Of a stretch of DNA of 51,836 bases, positions 17,701-25,169 are shown piece by piece. How positions within the stretch are numbered: position 1 is the first letter of the stretch; each line of letters starts with the position of its first letter. The translations under genes and the position numbers were made by a program. The notes beneath the pieces were generated by a model, which saw nothing but the letters and a program-made list of their open reading frames with translations, was not told the origin of the DNA and did not search any database. The DNA comes from a bacterium BMS3Abin02 (GTDB lineage Bacteria; Actinomycetota; Acidimicrobiia; Spongiisociales; UBA4744): positions 1 to 51,836 of the forward strand of contig BDSU01000042.1 in the NCBI GenBank assembly GCA_002897675.1, written 5' to 3'.

Positions 17701-18549
17701 ATGGCAGTGGACCTGCACACGCACAGCTTCTTCTCCGATGGGAGTGCCTCGCCGACCGACGTCGTCCGTGCCGCTTTCGAGGCCGGCCTCACGGCTGTTG
17801 CACTCACGGATCACGACACTCTCGAAGGTGTGCCGGAAGCGTGTGAGGCAGCCGACCAGGCAGGCATGGAACTCGTGCCTGGTGCCGAGATCTCCTGCGA
17901 ATGGGCGCCGGGCGCGATGCACCTGGTCATCCTTTTCCTCGACGCAGGACCCGGCCCCCTCCAAAGCGAACTCGTCGACCTTCAGCGCGGGCGAGATGCC
18001 CGAAATCACGCGATTGTCGAACGTCTCCACGACCTCGGCATCGACATCACCTATGAGGAAGTGGCACGGCAGGCCGGCATGGGCGTCGTCGGCCGACCCC
18101 ACTTCGCCGCCGTGCTGGTCCGCAAAGGCATCGTCGACGACATCAACAGCGCGTTCCGAGAACTGCTGGCGGATGGCAAGCCCGCCTACGTGAGCCGAAA
18201 GCGGCTCAGTCCCGAGGACGCCATCGGACTCGCGAAGGCGTCGGGTGCGGTGTCGATCCTCGCTCATCCCAAGACACTCGGACACGACACGGCCGACGAG
18301 TTCGCACGCACATTCCGATGGCTCCGATCGATCGGGCTCGTCGGCCTCGAGGCCTATTGCACCGAGTACCCACCCGACGAGCGTCTGGAACTCGCATCGG
18401 TGGCACGCAGCCACGGTCTCATCCCGTCAGGGGGATCCGACTACCACGGCTCGTACCGACCCGGTGTGCGGGTCGGACAAGGGCACGGGGACTTGCGGGT
18501 ACCTGCCGAGCTGCTCGAGGAACTGCGGGCAGCTCGGGAAACGTCATGA
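17701..18549 (+). CDS. PHP-domain metal-dependent phosphoesterase
   Basis: A 282-residue PHP-domain protein. Motif I is VDLHTHSFFSDGS near the N-terminus, motif II ALTDHDTLEGV, then PGAEISCEW, and a late SILAHPKTLG followed by GLIPSGGSDYHGSYRPG. Together these supply the His/Asp/Glu ligands for a trinuclear metal site. Such stand-alone PHP proteins (YciV/TrpH-like) hydrolyse 3',5'-nucleoside bisphosphates or short 5' oligonucleotide ends; this one could do either. I used the ATG at 17701 rather than an upstream one at 17665, because it starts right at the first beta strand and sits 7 nt after a TACGCT hexamer. The stop codon overlaps the murJ start (ATGA). Confidence 0.9.
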   Translation: MAVDLHTHSFFSDGSASPTDVVRAAFEAGLTAVALTDHDTLEGVPEACEAADQAGMELVPGAEISCEWAPGAMHLVILFLDAGPGPLQSELVDLQRGRDARNHAIVERLHDLGIDITYEEVARQAGMGVVGRPHFAAVLVRKGIVDDINSAFRELLADGKPAYVSRKRLSPEDAIGLAKASGAVSILAHPKTLGHDTADEFARTFRWLRSIGLVGLEAYCTEYPPDERLELASVARSHGLIPSGGSDYHGSYRPGVRVGQGHGDLRVPAELLEELRAARETS

Positions 18550-20099
18550 GCGGCACGCGCCTCGGCAAGGCTGCCCTGATCGTCTCCGGCGGGATCCTGC
18601 TCTCTCGTCTCCTCGGATTCCTCCGCACCATGACGCTCGCGGGGATCCTGGGATCCACGCGCGCAGCGGATCTGTTCCAAGACGCCTTCACGATTCCCGA
18701 CATCCTCTTCTACCTGATGGCCGGTGGATTCCTCAGTATCACGTTCATTCCGATCCTGGCACGCCACATGGCAGCAGAAGATGAACGGGAAGGTTGGCGA
18801 TCCTTCACCGCTGTCTTTCGACCGGTCGCTATCACGATGACGGCACTCACCGTGATAGCGATGATCGCCGCGCGTCCAATCGTCTCCACCGTCTTCCCGA
18901 GATTCACGGCTGCGGAACTCGACGAGCTCGCTCACCTGATGCGCATCGTGTTCCCGGCCCAGATCTTCTTCGTCCTCGGGTCCCTGTTCATGGCCGTTCA
19001 GTACGCCCACAAGCGCTTCGTCATACCGATTCTCGCTCCCCTCGTCTACAACACCGTGATCATCGCCGGCGGCCTGTTGGCATGGCAGGCGGGCGACACG
19101 TCCGCAGAAGGGTTCATATGGGGAGCTCTCGTCGGAGCGGCGATCGGGAACTTCGGACTCCAGTGGTACGGAGCGCACCGTCTCGGCCTGCGATGGGAGC
19201 GCAACGTTCCCTGGAATCACCCTGCTCTGAAGGAGTACCTGCTGATGGCGCTGCCGCTCATGCTGGGACAGTCGGTCGCCGTCCTCGACGAGCAGTTCCT
19301 CAAGTTCTTTGGCCAACTCGCACAAGCCGGGTCCACCGGCCTGCTCGCCTATGCCAGACGCATCAACATGCTCCCTGTGGGAATGATCGCCCAAGCCGCC
19401 GGGGTCGCCGCGTATCCGTTCTTGGCGAGCCTGTTCACAGAGGGGCGCATTCGAGAGTTCCGCCAGACTGTCACCCGCGCGCTGCGGTACGGCATCTTCT
19501 TCGGATGTGCAGCGACGGCCGCCGCCGTCGGAGCAGCGCTGCCCGCGATCCGTATCGCCTACCAGCGCGGCCGATTCGGTCCGGAAGACACCCTTGTGAC
19601 CGCCGGTCTCCTGGCCCTCTACGCGCTGAGTATCCCGTTCTGGGCAATCCACCAGATCTATGCGAGGGCCTTCTACGCGCAACGCCGCATGTGGATTCCC
19701 GTCGGAGTAGGCACAGCGGCGACCGCTGTCGCCGTGCCCCTCTACCTGTGGCTCTTCAATATCATGAACATCCGAGGCCTGGCTCTCGCCAGCTCCCTCT
19801 CGATCGCCGTCTACGCCATCGCTCTTGCCTCGATCTGGCATGTCCGCAATGGAGTCGACGACTTGCGCCCGGTTCTCGGTACCGCCTGGCGGAGTACTGT
19901 TTCCGGTGTCGCGGCCGGTCTCTCCACCTGGGGTGTCGTCAGGCTCATCACCGGAGGTTCCGTACCTGGCGCAGACCTCTCCCTCGGCGCTCTCGCCGCC
20001 GGCGCTCTCACCGTCGTTCTCGTCTATGCAGGCGTCGCACGACTCCTCGGCACTCGAGAGCTCACCAGCCTCCTGCGTGGAAGGGCCCGTCGACGCTGA
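18546..20099 (+). CDS. murJ: Lipid II flippase MurJ (MviN family)
   Basis: A 517-residue MOP-superfamily flippase with about 14 membrane helices, which moves lipid II across the membrane for peptidoglycan synthesis. The N-terminal signature is clear: GKAALIVSGGILLSRLLGFL, RTMTLAGILGS, RAADLFQDAFTIPDILFYLM and GGFLSITFIPIL. In the second half MALPLMLGQSVAVLDEQFLKFF and YARRINMLPVGMIAQAAGVAAYPFLA match MurJ helices 7-8. The ATG at 18546 overlaps the PHP gene stop, so translation is coupled. It lacks the long C-terminal pseudokinase extension of mycobacterial MurJ. It converges on the GT2 gene, with 54 bp between stops that contain a weak TCAGG/CCTGA hairpin (20139-20152). Confidence 0.93.
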   Translation: MSGTRLGKAALIVSGGILLSRLLGFLRTMTLAGILGSTRAADLFQDAFTIPDILFYLMAGGFLSITFIPILARHMAAEDEREGWRSFTAVFRPVAITMTALTVIAMIAARPIVSTVFPRFTAAELDELAHLMRIVFPAQIFFVLGSLFMAVQYAHKRFVIPILAPLVYNTVIIAGGLLAWQAGDTSAEGFIWGALVGAAIGNFGLQWYGAHRLGLRWERNVPWNHPALKEYLLMALPLMLGQSVAVLDEQFLKFFGQLAQAGSTGLLAYARRINMLPVGMIAQAAGVAAYPFLASLFTEGRIREFRQTVTRALRYGIFFGCAATAAAVGAALPAIRIAYQRGRFGPEDTLVTAGLLALYALSIPFWAIHQIYARAFYAQRRMWIPVGVGTAATAVAVPLYLWLFNIMNIRGLALASSLSIAVYAIALASIWHVRNGVDDLRPVLGTAWRSTVSGVAAGLSTWGVVRLITGGSVPGADLSLGALAAGALTVVLVYAGVARLLGTRELTSLLRGRARRR

Positions 20100-20153
20100 C
20101 TCCACAGAGCCAGTTCACGATCGCAGAGGTCGATCATGTCAGGAAAGCCTGAG

Positions 20154-21563
20154 CTATGACGTCTCACGGGACAAGTTGCCGACGCCTGTGCGCTGCATGT
20201 CACCCCAGACCTTCTTCCGCCGCGGGTTCCAGAACATCGCACGGACCCGCCACCAGACCGTTTGCTGTCGCAGCCCCAACTGCTCTCCGAGTGAGTAGAT
20301 CAGGAGCCGCCATGCCTCGCCGGGACCTTCGTAGTATCCGAATCGCTCGTCGAGGATCAGTCCGATCAGCGAGTTCGCCGCGCCGATCGCCAGGGCGACC
20401 AGGATGAGCGGAATCGCTATCTCCAGGTTGAGCAACCCGAGTACCAGCGACACAGGTATGACCACCCAACCGATCGCTTCGATGATCGGCGCAAGGAATT
20501 CGAACGCTATGAATGACGGCCAGGCAACCATTCCGATGAGCCCGTATCGCGGATTGAACAGCATTCCCCGGTACTGCCAGACGACCTGCATCAGTCCGCG
20601 ATGCCAGCGAATCCGCTGCTTGCGTAGCGCCTTCCTCGTCGCCGGCACTTCCGTCCATGCAACGGCATCAGGCGCGTAGACGATCCGATACGGCTTCCGA
20701 TTCTTGCGATAGTGCCGATGCAGCCGCATCGTCAGCTCCATGTCCTCGCCAAAGTGGCCCTGCCGGTAGCCGCCCACTTCGACCACGGCTTCCTTCTTGA
20801 AGATCCCGAATGCCCCCGACACGATCAACAGAGACCCAAGTGCCGACCACGCTGGACGTGCAGCGAGAAACGAGCGGATGTATTCGACGACCTGGACCAT
20901 CTCGAGCGGCCGCTTGGGAAGCGACACGTTCGTGACCCTGCCGCGCCGAACCTCGCACCCGTTGAGCGGGCGGACGTTGCCGCCCACGGCCACGGTTCGG
21001 GCACGATCTTCGACGAAGTGCCGGACCGCTCGCAGCAGACATTCCTCATCGAGCACCATGTCCGCGTCGGTGGCCATCACATAGGGATAGCGGGAGACGT
21101 TGATGCCGGCATTGATCGCATCTCCCTTGCCACCATTGTCTTTGTCGACAACGACGATCGGCAGGGGAAGCCGGGAACGATAGATGCGCCGGATGGACTG
21201 GGTCTGCAACTGGGGACAGTACGGGGTATCGACCAGCTCCATGCGGAACTCGTCGATGAGCCGCTGCAACGTGTCGTCGGTGCTTCCGTCGTTGACGACG
21301 ATGATTTCCTTCTTGGAGTACTTGAGCATTGCCATCGATCGCACCGACTCCGTGATGCCGACGGCCTCGTTGTACGCAGGGATGATGATCGACACGGGTG
21401 GAGTCGTGTCCGAGCTGAGCATGTCGTGAATGCGCCCAAACCGGGACGAGAACTGGTCGGCGTGCAGTGTGCGGTAGGAGACGAACGCGAGGAAGAACAG
21501 CTGCAGCTCCATGACGATGAAATACAGGAGTACCGAGTAGTTGAACACCTCGAGGAAACTCAT
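20154..21563 (-). CDS. Membrane-bound processive-type glycosyltransferase family 2
   Basis: A 469-residue GT2 enzyme of the N-acetylglucosaminyltransferase/hyaluronan-cellulose synthase type. An N-terminal membrane helix (residues 8-30) precedes the catalytic domain. That domain contains VSIIIPAYNEAVGI, VVNDGSTDDTLQRL (Asp92), the DxD in YVMATDADMVLD (Asp166/Asp168), HFGEDMELTMRL (the TED-like base at 272-274) and QRIRW (316-320), the processive Q/RxxRW signature. C-terminal membrane helices begin near residue 340 and could form a secretion channel. It would build a cell-surface polysaccharide; the sugar is unknown. The ATG overlaps the stop of the HEAT-repeat gene (TGATG-type overlap at 21560-21563), so the two proteins are coupled. 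The 40-residue N-terminal extension is normal for the group. Confidence 0.9.
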   Translation of the reverse strand: MSFLEVFNYSVLLYFIVMELQLFFLAFVSYRTLHADQFSSRFGRIHDMLSSDTTPPVSIIIPAYNEAVGITESVRSMAMLKYSKKEIIVVNDGSTDDTLQRLIDEFRMELVDTPYCPQLQTQSIRRIYRSRLPLPIVVVDKDNGGKGDAINAGINVSRYPYVMATDADMVLDEECLLRAVRHFVEDRARTVAVGGNVRPLNGCEVRRGRVTNVSLPKRPLEMVQVVEYIRSFLAARPAWSALGSLLIVSGAFGIFKKEAVVEVGGYRQGHFGEDMELTMRLHRHYRKNRKPYRIVYAPDAVAWTEVPATRKALRKQRIRWHRGLMQVVWQYRGMLFNPRYGLIGMVAWPSFIAFEFLAPIIEAIGWVVIPVSLVLGLLNLEIAIPLILVALAIGAANSLIGLILDERFGYYEGPGEAWRLLIYSLGEQLGLRQQTVWWRVRAMFWNPRRKKVWGDMQRTGVGNLSRETS

Positions 21564-22660
21564 CCGGCCTCTCTCACCGCCGTATCGTCCGCCCCGAGCG
21601 AGCCCACGACAGGCAGATTCCCGTTCAACATCAACTGCTCTCTCGCGGCATCGCGGGCGAACGCGTCCTGGTCGCCTTGGGCGTCGATCAGCGCCTGGCG
21701 ACCACCAGGGATCAGCGCAAGCGCTTCGGCGGCATTACGACGCACCCACCACTGACGGTCCCGGAGGGCTTCGATCAGAACGTCGACGGCTCGAGGATCC
21801 ATCCGTTCGCCAAGAGCCTTGACCGCCTGGGCACGGACTTCCCACGCAGGATCGGCCACGGCACGCATCAACGCCGGAACACACTGCGGCGTACCGGCGG
21901 TTCCCAGAGCGGCAGCCGCCCGAATCCTCAACTCGACCTCATCGCCATCCAGCGCGCTCAACAGCGCCGGCTCCGCGCCCACATCACCGATGGAGCCGAG
22001 CACCCTTGCGACGAGCGGCAGCCGACGGCCGGGGCGGTCCACCGCCGGGTCGGACAGAATGAGATACCGAGCCAGAACGGGCACCGAGACGGTGCCGAGC
22101 TTGACCAGAGAATCGGCGATTCTGCTGGCATTCCAATCCGTCTCCTCTTCCAACAGTTTCACGAGTGGCGGCACCGCCCGCGGATCCTTCAGCCCGGCCA
22201 GAGCGTCGGCGGCTTGCACGCGGACCTCCGGGACGCGATCACCGAGGGCAGCCAGCAGGGCATCCGCCGTACTCGGGTCACCGAGTTCCGCAAGAGCACT
22301 GGCGGCTACGACCCTCCGCTCCCTTCGCCGGGATCTCTCCAGGTCCCAGACAAAGCGCTGAACGATGCCGAGGTCCCTCGCAATCCGGAGGAGGTTGGCC
22401 CGTTCGCGGCCCTGGACAGACCGCAGGAAATCCAGCAGTGTATCGAGAAAGACTCGGTCTGCAGCCCAGGAGCGGAGCGTGTGCAGCGGATAGCCGGACC
22501 GTGTCACGATCTCGCTGAGCGCTCCGATATAGGAGGCGCGGCGAAACTGGTCGAAGCGGCCTTTGAAGTGCCCGATCACCTTGGTCGCGAACAGCCACGC
22601 CGCAATCAGTCCCGACGACGTGACCACGACCACCAGCACCGGCACCAACTGTGCACTCAT
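21560..22660 (-). CDS. Membrane-anchored HEAT-repeat protein
   Basis: A 366-residue protein: an N-terminal membrane helix (LVPVLVVVVTSSGLIAAWLF) and a basic stretch, then an alpha-solenoid from about residue 110. The repeats are regular 30-35-residue units: RRVVAASALAELGDPSTADA, VRVQAADALAGLKDPRAVPP, RLPLVARVLGSIGDVGAEPA, LRIRAAAALGTAGTPQCVP, EVRAQAVKALGERMDPRAV and WVRRNAAEALALIPGG. These match HEAT/PBS-lyase-type repeats, a protein-binding scaffold. It probably docks on the cytoplasmic side of the membrane next to the GT2 enzyme whose start overlaps its stop. Partner and function are inferred from coupling only. Confidence 0.88.
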   Translation of the reverse strand: MSAQLVPVLVVVVTSSGLIAAWLFATKVIGHFKGRFDQFRRASYIGALSEIVTRSGYPLHTLRSWAADRVFLDTLLDFLRSVQGRERANLLRIARDLGIVQRFVWDLERSRRRERRVVAASALAELGDPSTADALLAALGDRVPEVRVQAADALAGLKDPRAVPPLVKLLEEETDWNASRIADSLVKLGTVSVPVLARYLILSDPAVDRPGRRLPLVARVLGSIGDVGAEPALLSALDGDEVELRIRAAAALGTAGTPQCVPALMRAVADPAWEVRAQAVKALGERMDPRAVDVLIEALRDRQWWVRRNAAEALALIPGGRQALIDAQGDQDAFARDAAREQLMLNGNLPVVGSLGADDTAVREAG

Positions 22661-22822
22661 CGTTCAGCTTTCATTCACTCATAACGTCGGCCATGAGTCA
22701 CGGTGAGTTGAACGATTCGAGTGACCGGAAGGTGCTGCTCCCTCGTGGTCCTCAGGCGCCGGCGGCAGCCGGCGATCGAATTCGGCGGGCCGGCCACACC
22801 CGCCGATGCCGTGCTACGCCCC

Positions 22823-23209
22823 CTACTCCTCGAGACTCACACCGGCGGCGCGGAGCTGCACTCGCACCCGTGCGAGGACCTCGCGTACATTGAACGGCTT
22901 GCGCACGAAATCGACGGCACCGAGATCGAGACAGGCGACGATATCCTCTTCACTGGTGAGACCGGAGAGCATGATGACCGGAAGATCGACCCCGTCATCC
23001 GACCACCTCTGAAGCACTTCCGCTCCCAACAGGCCCGGCATCACCTGATCGAGAAGCGCAAGGTCGAATTCACCGCTCTTACCCATCTCATACGCGTCGA
23101 TACCGTCGTAGACGGCAGTCACCCGCGCGCCAGACGCTTCGAGACTCCTGGAGACGAGCATTGAGACGACCCGGTCGTCTTCAGCAACGAGTATTCTTGC
23201 TGCACCCAT
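22823..23209 (-). CDS. Single-domain response regulator (receiver only)
   Basis: A 128-residue stand-alone receiver. The acidic pocket is ILVAEDDRVV (Glu10-Asp12), the phosphoacceptor is Asp54 in DLALLDQVMPG, the switch Ser82 is in VIMLSGL, and Lys104 is in VDFVRKPF. There is no output domain, so it must act by protein contact, for example on the neighbouring HEAT or glycosyltransferase proteins, or as a phosphorelay intermediate. No histidine kinase is encoded nearby. The ATG at 23209 lacks a ribosome site and lies 8 nt after TAGGGT, part of a CGAGGCACTAG box, so it has its own leaderless promoter. The HEAT gene starts 163 bp downstream and could be co-transcribed. Confidence 0.92.
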   Translation of the reverse strand: MGAARILVAEDDRVVSMLVSRSLEASGARVTAVYDGIDAYEMGKSGEFDLALLDQVMPGLLGAEVLQRWSDDGVDLPVIMLSGLTSEEDIVACLDLGAVDFVRKPFNVREVLARVRVQLRAAGVSLEE

Positions 23210-23217
23210 GCTCGCTC

Positions 23218-23231
23218 ACCCTAGTGCCTCG
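23218..23231 (-). promoter_or_regulatory. CGAGGCACTAG box with -10 TAGGGT (response regulator promoter)
   Basis: On the minus strand CGAGGCACTAG (23221-23231) runs into TAGGGT (23218-23223), 8 nt before the ATG at 23209. The 25 nt upstream resemble those before the box at 12859: TTCCTGGCCGACAAGAC here versus TTCCTGACCGGCAGAAC there. Confidence 0.6.
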
Positions 23232-23346
23232 ACAGACACCTCACCTGTGCCGTCTTGTCGGCCAGGAATGCCTCCTGCGGCGTCCTCGCCCTCGACGTGG
23301 TGCGCGACCACGCCCTCGTCGTGTGTCCTTGTGAGCGACGAGACTC

Positions 23347-23382
23347 CGTATCGACACCCCAAACGTTACCGGCCAAGGCACC
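23347..23382 (+). repeat. Degenerate copy of the promoter-type repeat
   Basis: CGACACCCCAAACGTTAC followed by CGGCCAAGGCACC resembles 27528-27560 (CGACACCCCGAAAGTTAC, then TGGCCGAGGCACTAG) at about 29 of 33 positions by eye. The terminal box is decayed here. With the intact box at 23221-23231 in the opposite orientation, it bounds a 160-bp gene-free segment. Confidence 0.5.
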
Positions 23383-23428
23383 GGCTGCGCCACGGCCCGT
23401 TTACGACCATCCCGGAGGCGTTTTCCCT

Positions 23429-24487
23429 TCAACCGCTCTCTGCCGCTGCAACCAGCCAGGTCACGACCGGGACGTAGGCACGGTAGAAGAACGCAGAATC
23501 CACGGTCTGCGGAAGCGTCCTCACCACCGCCGCACTCCCGGCGACGCTTTGCAGGGGAAACGACACCGCCGCTTCACTGACGTCACCGGCAACATATATC
23601 GTCCGTGCGCCGCGGATGATCATCGGCGCGTGAGCCGGCAGCCCGCGGCGTTCCAGAGCGACCGCTCCGGAGGAGGTCACGGGAAGCTCCAGCCAGGCAT
23701 CGACGGTGCCCTTCGCCTCGACGATTTCGAACCAGTTGCCGAAAGGAACATCGAAGTCCCACCCTTGCGGTGTGTGCCCTCTCACCTCTACCAGATGGCC
23801 GGTGATCTCCGCTCCCGACAACACGAACCTATCTCTCTCCGAGACCATGACGATGCCACTCCCCGTATAGTCCCAGTCGCCGGTCCGCAACGACTCCGGT
23901 ACCGTCGACAGATCCTCGAACCACCTTCCCGACCATCCGCTGGACTCGACCGAGAACAGCGCTTCGAGCCTCTCCCTCGCCTCGGCCGGAGTTGGGTCGC
24001 CGAGAATCTGCGTCTCCCCGTAGAGCCAGGTACCCCGTTCGTACCAGCCGGAGATGCGTTCGACGTCCGAGCTCTCGAGTCGGCCTGAGACCCGCCGCCG
24101 CCCCTGGGGATCGATCACGCCTTCGTCGTTGACGTACACCCCGTAGGCGTCGACCAGCATCACGAGATCGGGCCTTGTGCTCGGCCACTGACCGATCGGT
24201 CCACCACCGGGCGCGGCGCCGATGTATCCCTCACTCACCGAAAACGGAACCTTCAGCGAGTGGAGAACGAGGCCCAAAGCCTGGTGCTCACGATACGAAT
24301 CATCGAGAACCGTCTCGTCAAAGACGACCAAGGAAAGGTCACTCACCGGTCGGCTGCGCCATATCGCCCATCCCACCGATGGCCAGGCCAGCAAAGGAAC
24401 CAGCACGAACACGACGATGGACGTGATCAGCCGGTGGTAGCGGCGCTGAGAGCGCGACAGTCCGGTTGCGACGGAACGATCTCTCAT
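23429..24487 (-). CDS. Exported/membrane-anchored protein of unknown function next to the GT2 locus
   Basis: A 352-residue protein with one clear N-terminal membrane segment (residues 20-44, LITSIVVFVLVPLLAWPSVG) and the rest probably outside. Recognisable but unnamed blocks are LVVFDETVLDDSYREHQALG, RPDLVMLVDAYGVYVND, GWYERGTWLYGETQILGDPT, ARERLEALFSVESSGWSGRW and WDYTGSGIVMV. The first half alternates strands and helices like a Rossmann or glutamine-amidotransferase-type fold, without a visible catalytic Cys. The second half is beta-rich. I cannot name the family. The position upstream of the receiver, HEAT and GT2 genes on the same strand suggests a role in polysaccharide assembly or modification outside the cell (inference). 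Confidence 0.75.
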   Translation of the reverse strand: MRDRSVATGLSRSQRRYHRLITSIVVFVLVPLLAWPSVGWAIWRSRPVSDLSLVVFDETVLDDSYREHQALGLVLHSLKVPFSVSEGYIGAAPGGGPIGQWPSTRPDLVMLVDAYGVYVNDEGVIDPQGRRRVSGRLESSDVERISGWYERGTWLYGETQILGDPTPAEARERLEALFSVESSGWSGRWFEDLSTVPESLRTGDWDYTGSGIVMVSERDRFVLSGAEITGHLVEVRGHTPQGWDFDVPFGNWFEIVEAKGTVDAWLELPVTSSGAVALERRGLPAHAPMIIRGARTIYVAGDVSEAAVSFPLQSVAGSAAVVRTLPQTVDSAFFYRAYVPVVTWLVAAAESG

Positions 24488-24535
24488 CTCTCTACTTTCG
24501 GCCTGGTTGCCGATTAGTTGAGCAAGCCGTCTCCG

Positions 24536-24712
24536 TCAGTCGTTCGGCGGTGCCTCGGTTCGCGCCGACAACACCCAGGGGCTTTCGAGATGTGGTGTGG
24601 ACGGCAGGGAAGCTGCCACTTCCTCTTCGAACAGGACCTGTTGGACCACGGCAGCGATTGCCGCGGCTTCGAGCGGTCCTGCCCCCCCTGCGATGTGAAG
24701 TTCAGTCTCCAT
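24536..24712 (-). CDS. 58-residue protein resembling acyl-CoA carboxylase epsilon subunits
   Basis: A short clean reading frame that begins inside the end of the methylmalonyl-CoA epimerase gene (ATG at 24712, an 11-nt overlap with stop 24702) and ends at TGA 24536-24538. It starts METELHIAGGAGPLEAAAIA, has a helical AVVQQVLFEEEVAAS, and closes with ESPWVLSARTE. This is the layout of the small epsilon subunits of actinobacterial acyl-CoA carboxylases: an N-terminal beta strand, a G-x-P/E-E-A-A helix, then a disordered link to a conserved Trp near an Arg. Overlap with the epimerase, which acts on the product of propionyl-CoA carboxylase, supports this. The carboxylase alpha and beta genes are not in the window. 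The frame is certain; the role is an inference. Confidence 0.65.
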   Translation of the reverse strand: METELHIAGGAGPLEAAAIAAVVQQVLFEEEVAASLPSTPHLESPWVLSARTEAPPND

Positions 24713-25112
24713 CGAGTTCCACCAGTTCGATCAGCGTACCGGCCAGCGTCGCGGGGTGCACGAATGCGATGCGATGTCCACCACCGCCGCTGCGAGCTTC
24801 CTCATCAACGAGGCGCGCTCCTCGCGCCTTGAGATGATCCAGGGCATCGTCGATCGAGGTCACCGTGATGGCGATGTGGTGCAGGCCCTGGCCACGCTTC
24901 GCCAGGAACTTGCCCACCGGACTCGACGAAGACAACGGCGCAAGCAACTGCACGTAGGACCCCCCGACCGGCAGCATCGCCTCTTCGACTCCTTGCTCGG
25001 ACACGGCTTCGCGTGACAGCGGTTCGATACCGAGGAGATCCTTGAACTCTGCGAGGGATGCATCCAGGTCATCGACGGCGATGGCGACATGGTCGAGATT
25101 GAAGGCCTTCAC
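24702..25112 (-). CDS. mce: Methylmalonyl-CoA epimerase
   Basis: A 136-residue vicinal-oxygen-chelate protein that interconverts (2S)- and (2R)-methylmalonyl-CoA in propionate metabolism. Two beta-alpha-beta-beta-beta modules are visible. The metal ligands expected for the family are His8 (FNLDHVAIAVDDLD), Gln55 (YVQLLAPL), His78 (GLHHIAITV) and Glu129 (TLIELVEL). The P-G-K motif SSPVGKFLAKRGQGLHH is the epimerase signature rather than a glyoxalase one. The start is a GTG with no ribosome site, 6 nt after TAGGCT, so the mRNA is probably leaderless. The gene is divergent from the thiolase and overlaps the following epsilon-like small gene. Confidence 0.93.
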   Translation of the reverse strand: MKAFNLDHVAIAVDDLDASLAEFKDLLGIEPLSREAVSEQGVEEAMLPVGGSYVQLLAPLSSSSPVGKFLAKRGQGLHHIAITVTSIDDALDHLKARGARLVDEEARSGGGGHRIAFVHPATLAGTLIELVELDGD

Positions 25113-25118
25113 AAGAAC

Positions 25119-25124
25119 AGCCTA
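25119..25124 (-). promoter_or_regulatory. -10 hexamer TAGGCT for mce (leaderless)
   Basis: The complement of 25119-25124 is TAGGCT, 6 nt before the GTG at 25112. A divergent TACGAT (25137-25142) serves the thiolase gene, so the two promoters are packed into about 60 bp. Confidence 0.55.
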
Positions 25125-25169
25125 CCGCCCCCGGGGTACGATATGTCAGTCGCTCAAAAGGAGTTCCCC

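Noticed and set aside
18441-20105. A 554-codon open frame on the minus strand opposite murJ
   Set aside because: Composition is Glu/Gly/Asp/Arg-rich noise, and murJ is unmistakable on the other strand.
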